From Cenococcum geophilum 1.58 (taxonomy: Eukaryota; Ascomycota; Dothideomycetes; Gloniales; Gloniaceae), in the NCBI GenBank assembly GCA_001692895.1, contig KV748191.1, positions 2,046,001 through 2,110,000 of the forward strand: 64,000 bases of DNA, in the 5' to 3' direction. Position numbers and translations under genes: made by a program. Below are positions 59,001 through 64,000 of the stretch, in pieces. The notes beneath the pieces were generated by a model, which was not told where the DNA came from, did not search any database, and saw only the letters and a list, made by a program, of their open reading frames with translations. Position 1 is the first letter of the stretch. Every line of letters starts with the position of its first letter.

Positions 59001-61381
59001 ATGGCGTGCTCCTTGAGATCGGCTTCCCCCTCAGCCATGCTCTTGAGCCATGCGATAATCGAACTTAGCGCCCAGGGCTCAACACATTTCTTGAAATCAC
59101 TAGGTGTAAGTTTGGCCGGGTTGAATCGCTTGCCCGCGGGAAGCGCTGGGAGATCCAGAGTCACAGCATCAGAGCTCGCAGGCGTTTGTGTGTTTCCATC
59201 ACTATCAATTCCATAAAGCGTTGTCCTGGCAGCTTGTTGTTGACGAGCTCTATGCTGTTCGGCGTCGGTCTTAGACCTAGGCAAAGGAATTGCCTGTGGC
59301 GTGTTGCTATGATTGAGCAATGATGCGGACCGCGGTACAAATGAGCCACTAGGAGTTTGCATGGATTCCGGTGCTGAGGGGTACGACATTCGAGACGACT
59401 GTTGGTGTCTCCAATCCGAGTTGTAGGTGCTGGTGGTGTGATACCGGCGTTGTTCACTAGCGGGAGGCGGAGGTAGAGGGCGACGCACAGACATTCCTGG
59501 ATGATAAAACATGTCCGGTGGCTCCCCAGCAGCAGCGGTTTGCGTGTCGGTCAGAGTAATCTCGTCACCCTCATCGTAGCTCAGCCGCCGCCTAATAGCA
59601 CTAGGTTCCGAAAGCCCTCCAGTGCCAAACGTATCTACCCTTGCATTTGCTGAAAATGGGGGGAAAGGATGTATGGGATCGGTTGGATAATCGTACGCGT
59701 CGGCATCACTGGCAGCTTCAGATCTTCGCTGTGAACCAGAAGACGAGACTGGTTGGCTGTGATTTTCTAAGCTGCTGGACCCAGCTGCCAATTGATTGGG
59801 TCCTCCACCATAAGAGAAGTGAGGTTCGTAGCTTCCACCATACAAGCCCATATCGACGGGGACATAGTCACTGTCGCTAGCACTGATCTGTTGTTCATTA
59901 TTGACCTCCAGGGTGCTGTATTGTTGAACAGGTTGCTGGGACGTGTAGCTACTGAATAGCCCGCTGCCTCCGCTGCGTCTCCGAGCTTCGTCAGCTTCTT
60001 CCTGTGCTTCCGCCATTTGCATAGCAGCTAAACCTGCTGCTGCTTCGATATCACTCTCATCACTGGTATTATAGTTTTCCTGGGCCAGATAAGGCGATAA
60101 ATGACCATTTATGGTACCACCATTCCGATGCTCAAAGCCATGCTGGTCTAATGGAGCATGGTAAGATAACTGAGATTCGTTCCCATTAACAGGAGGCTGG
60201 TTGATTTGGATGCTTGGGCTATGAGAGGCCGCGCCCGGGTTATTTCCTGCAACATTAATAGTGTTTTCAATTTGGTCAAAAAGCTCGTCCTGATTAACAT
60301 AGTTGTTCCCATTCGGGTGGCTGAAATAGTCATCGCTGTCTGACTCCTGTGGTGGCGGCGGGGGAAGAGGACGACGGCCAACAGTATCTGTTCGCTGTGG
60401 TGATCGATGTGGAGGCGCTGGAGGCGTTGGAGGAAGCTGGTTTGACGATTGATGACTAGACGAGGATGGATATCTCTCAATGCGGTTTTGCGAATTATGA
60501 CGAGAGCTGTGATCAGTATCATAAGATGGCGGGGGGGGCCGGGTACTTTGCCTAGATAAATCAGAATCTGGAGTATGGCTGTAACGAGAATATGATTGAG
60601 CAGCCGATGGATATCTTGCGGGAATGTTTCCCCAGTCATCGGCAGGAGATGACGCGCTTCCGGGAGGCACTGGCAGTGGCGGAGGCGCAGGAGGCATATA
60701 AGCTGACCGACCAGGTGGAAGAGAGGCAGAAACTACGCTTGGAGGGTAAGCAGATTGATGGGACTGCTGCCGATGGTCCTGCACTGAATATGTCCGCCCA
60801 AATTGAGATTGCTGCGCTAACTGAGGTGAAGAGTAAGGCGGTTGTGGGGGCGTAGGATGGGATGTGGAGGATGGCGTAGTGGGAGAAAAGCCATAGGGAT
60901 GGCTCACGGTATTCTGCCTGGCGATGTTGCTCTCGGCGTAAAGCGCCGGGTTGTACGGCTGATGCGATGCGGACGTGTATGTTCTATTCAGCGCCGCATA
61001 CGTTTGCGAACTAGGCTGAGAGACTGGAGGAGTAAACTGCTGAGGATTATATGGCGGTGTTTGTACGGGCTGCGATTGAGCCTGATACTGATATCCGTAC
61101 CCGGGAGAGTTAGGAACTGGAGGACTTGTTGGTGAAACTGTATCGCCTATGAAGAGCTCGTCATTTTGTCGCAGAGCAGCGCTGTTGCGCCTTGCGGGCG
61201 CTGCTATAACCGGATATCCATAGTTGTTCGCGCCACCATTTGCTCCCATGGTCGCATCGTCTGCATTATCGAAGCTCGGCGTCCTCCGATCGTAAGGGTT
61301 CTGATACTGGCCCGAGGGTTGCTGCGACTGTGCAGTGTTACTGCTGTAGTAACGACGTTGCCCATTTTGATAGTATTCCAT
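56045..61381 (-). CDS. ROM2: ROM2-type Rho1 guanine nucleotide exchange factor, four exons
   Basis: Exons 61381-57785, 57734-57042, 56994-56725 and 56671-56045 join, all in phase 0, to 1728 residues. About 740 residues of Pro/Gln/Ser-rich disordered sequence precede a DEP-like domain (about 745-890, FKKCVEPWALSSIIAWL and YQLTGSGCYAPQLHNY), the DH catalytic domain (about 915-1090, RQNILHEIVQGEDKFMENL and YLKAPITRLQHYGLLL), a PH domain and a C-terminal citron-homology (CNH) domain (KLKAIQIPKVTQVAVLEEFSL). This is the Rom1/Rom2 layout; the protein activates Rho1 for cell wall integrity signalling and glucan synthesis. One ambiguous base (n at 58412) leaves one DH residue undefined. Symbol by family; it could equally be called ROM1. 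Confidence 0.92.
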
Positions 61382-62701
61382 GGTCGTTGTTCATGCGGAT
61401 TATTGCTTAGCGTTCGAGTTCCGAACAGCGTGCGGGCCGGGTCATTCACGAGGCTGCGCAAACTAGTGTTGAAATATGCAGCACTCGGTGCGCAAGACCT
61501 CTTCCCGCTTTTTGCGATATCCACATCTGCCTTGTCCTAGGCCTCGTCGACTTTCGGAAGAAAACGAGACGAAAGACGTATTCGATGTTGCCTCAGGGTA
61601 GGTGGTTGGCGCTGCCGGAGCTGCCAACGCTTGGGCGGGTTATGGTTCGCGACGTTGCGAGTCGTCGCAGTCGTGGATGGTTGAACAGCAGTCGGCGCGG
61701 GACACGCCAAACAGAGGTAGTGGCGGATCGAAGGAGGTGGTGGATGAATGAGTACTTGGTGTCGCTGGTCTACGTCAGAGCGAAGCGATCATCGACAGGT
61801 GTCTTATGGGAAGCACGAAAATGTAGGTCAGGTCGGCCAACGCCAGCGAATCTGCGGCTGGGTTCTGTTGCGTTGCTCCGCTGAGTGTCTGTGAGTCGCT
61901 GAACAGCCGGTCACGGGGTTTGCCAAGCACGCTGAGGACTGTGTTTCATCAGAGGTGATCAAGCGGGACTTCAGACTCTTTCCCATATCAACACGCCCGA
62001 CCGTGTGTCAAGACGGCTTCTACGACTCCATCCGAGTCCCCATAGCTGCCTGAAGGTAATCTGACGTGCAGCCCACGTGCCATCAGTTTCTGCCTCCTCT
62101 TACAAGCGCTGCCTTTCAAGGAGCACTCAACTTCAGCCCTACGTCTATTGGACCCCTGAGAAGACTTGCATTCCCGAACTTTCCTCCTCTCGCGCGCCGG
62201 CTAAAGTTAGATGCGGGCTTTCTTCGGCGTGCAGCTTAAATCCGCACATTTGCATACCTCCATGTCCAGGCAAGAACATGTCCACAGCGAGTTTACACAT
62301 GAGCCATAAGCATATCGACTCTGCAATCGCTGCGTGACATCTATAATGGACAGTGCAAATATTAATTATTAGCATTGGCTGCTGGGGGGCAAATCGTGAG
62401 CTTGTCATCACTTTGCCCCTACCCCGCACCTGTTACCGGGAACGGCAAACAGCTGCCGCAGGAAAGCCAATTCTTTATGAAGTCGTATCTACTATATTTA
62501 TTATCTCCGAGGTTATCAAACATTTCTGTTGCTGACATATTAACCTCGAGTCCGTTCTGACATCAGTCGAGCTTACCTTATGTACCCACTGTTTTCAAGC
62601 ACTGGGAGCTTCATCTGACCATCTCACCTGTGCTTCAGCTCAATGGTTAATTTCTGACGCCCCACTCCTACGCGCTCTGCTTTTGCCCTAACCCGTGCAA
62701 A
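61382..62701. promoter_or_regulatory. Divergent region between the RhoGEF and monooxygenase genes
   Basis: 1.3 kb holding the 5' regions of both genes. No further gene supported. Confidence 0.4.
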
Positions 62702-64000
62702 ATGGTTGCGAATGCAAACCTGAAAAATCTTCATGAAAGCGCTGACAACAGGGTCGATGCCAACATTAATATTAGGGATCAACCTGCTCCAGAAACAGAT
62801 CGGTATGGCTACAGGATCCGAGAACAGCCAATGGGCGTCAAGCGGAGAGTTAAGGTGATTTTGATGGGGGCCGGCGCCTCGTCTTTAAACTTCTTCAAAA
62901 AGGCCGAAGAGCAGATGGAAAATGTGGATATAGTATGCTACGAGAAGAATCAGGATATTGGTGGCACTTGGCTCGAGAATAGGTAGTAAAGCGCACAAGA
63001 ATACCATCTTTTTACTTACTAACAAACATACTTTCAACAGATATCCAGGCTGTGCCTGCGATGTTCCTTCTGTCAACTACCAGTTTTCATGGAAGATCAA
63101 GCTCTGGACTCACTATTATTCCTACGCTCCTGAAATCTGGCAGTATCTGAAGACAATCGAAGAAGAGAACAAATTCATCTCCAAATACATCAAGCTACGC
63201 CATCAAATCGAACGAGTAGAATGGGACAATAATGTAGGCGTATGGCGGATGCAAATACGAAACCTTGAGACGAATGAAGTGATTGAAGATGCTGCTGAGT
63301 TTTTTATCAACGCTGGTGGGGTATTGAACAATTGGAAGTGGCCGAACATACCTGGTCTGCATAGCTTTAAAGGTAAGTTAATGCACTCCGCTAACTATGA
63401 GGAGGGGTATGATTTGTCTAGGAAAAAGGTGGCTGTAATCGGAGCTGGAAGTAGTGGGGTGCAAATAGTGGCGGCCATTCAGAAGAGAGTTGAAATGCTG
63501 TATCATTGGATACGTTCTCCCATATGGATAACGGCGGGATTTGCTCAGATATGGGCTGGGAAGGATGGGGCAAACTTTGCGTGTATGCCGAATCTGCTGG
63601 TATGTGATGCTTTTGTGCTTACAGTGTCTACACAGATAGCAAAGAGCAACTTGAATACCTTGAGAAGCATCCCAAGAAGTACCTCGAATATCAAAAACAG
63701 ATCGAGAACGAGCTGAATCAACGATTCAAATTCATAATCAAAGGCAGCGAAGAAGCAGCCCAGGCTCGAGAGTTGTCCCTCAAGGAAATGAGCCGAAAAC
63801 TCAACAATAACCATCGCCTCATTGAAAAGGTAATCCCGAAGAATTTTAACCCGGGCTGCCGTCGTCCTACTCCAGCTCCAGGTTATCTCGAGGCTCTGAT
63901 CGCGCCCAACGCCGTTATTTTCACCGACCCTATCTCCTCAATAACCCCTACAGGCTTCATTGACCATGATGGTAAATCTCACGAGGTTGATGTGATCATT
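62702..64000 (+). CDS. Flavin monooxygenase, Baeyer-Villiger type (partial, runs off the window)
   Basis: Exons 62702-62982, 63041-63582 and 63636 to beyond 64000. Splice 1 (AATAG|GTAGTA, CAACAG|A) gives ENRYPGCACD; splice 2 (GCGT|GTATGC, CTACACAG|AT) gives NFAYSKEQLEYLEKHP, both matching family blocks. The FAD-binding loop is VILMGAGASSLNFF, followed by the GGTW motif. The Baeyer-Villiger-type fingerprint FKGKLMHSANYEE lies before the NADPH-binding loop VAVIGAGSSGVQIV. Such enzymes insert oxygen next to a ketone or oxidise heteroatoms, often in degradation or secondary metabolism; the substrate is unknown. No cluster partners are visible in the window. The C-terminus is missing. Confidence 0.88.

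Noticed and set aside
1..64000. tRNA genes, rRNA or CRISPR-like arrays
   Set aside because: No cloverleaf with a GGTTCGA-type T-loop or regularly spaced repeats was seen by eye; a tRNAscan run would settle the tRNA question.

Overview
This is a window from a filamentous ascomycete (Pezizomycotina) genome. Genes carry one to six short introns of about 45 to 175 bases with GTAAGT/GTATGT-type donors. The gene set is typical of the group: an SSK1 response regulator, a ROM2-type RhoGEF, a HAL4/SAT4-like kinase, the export factor Yra1, a STRAP WD40 protein, Dal5-family transport, and a nucleoside-phosphorylase-domain NLR-type receptor. The retroelements and one DNA transposon show the dense TpA content and CAG-to-TAG and TGG-to-TAG stop codons expected of RIP (repeat-induced point mutation).

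Layout. 1-9.7 kb: 5' part of a PNP_UDP receptor gene (-), an AT-rich RIP-like relic, a tyrosine phosphatase (-) divergent from a CPFAHR-motif glutathione transferase (+), a secreted YHR202W-type metallophosphoesterase (-), a small unknown gene (-) and two minisatellites. 9.7-14.3 kb: gene-poor, with a hAT-like MITE, a Mei2-type RRM fragment and a degraded minus-strand coding relic. 14.3-18 kb: convergent Yra1 (+) and STRAP (-). 18.6-27 kb: a transposon island made of a pogo/Fot1-type DDE element, a full-length 5.5-kb Tad1/I-type LINE with a 15-bp target duplication, and a solo LTR with a 5-bp duplication.

27-32.5 kb is the most interesting part. Two divergent genes share a 203-bp promoter. 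One encodes a C-terminally membrane-anchored protein of unknown family. The other encodes a protein with an intact trypsin-type His/Asp/Ser triad joined to a polytopic membrane domain. A 658-bp hAT MITE with a perfect 8-bp target duplication sits inside the protease gene's N-terminal coding sequence; the two flanks are exactly in frame once the element and one duplication copy are discounted. I infer, without proof, that the pair works together in signalling or defence at a membrane.

33-64 kb is mostly housekeeping: a frameshifted small gene, SSK1, a broken aquaporin, a small CxxC protein, a TA-flanked Tc1/mariner-type MITE, the HAL4-like kinase, a membrane protein with a spermidine-synthase-like domain divergent from a CCDC97/DUF2052 protein, a Dal5-family transporter, the RhoGEF (with one ambiguous base), and a Baeyer-Villiger-type flavin monooxygenase running off the end. 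SSK1 (osmotic and oxidative stress), the Rho GEF (cell wall integrity) and the HAL4-like kinase (ion homeostasis) are all stress-signalling parts, but nothing suggests they form a cluster. Gene models were spliced by eye from frame, splice-site and family agreement.
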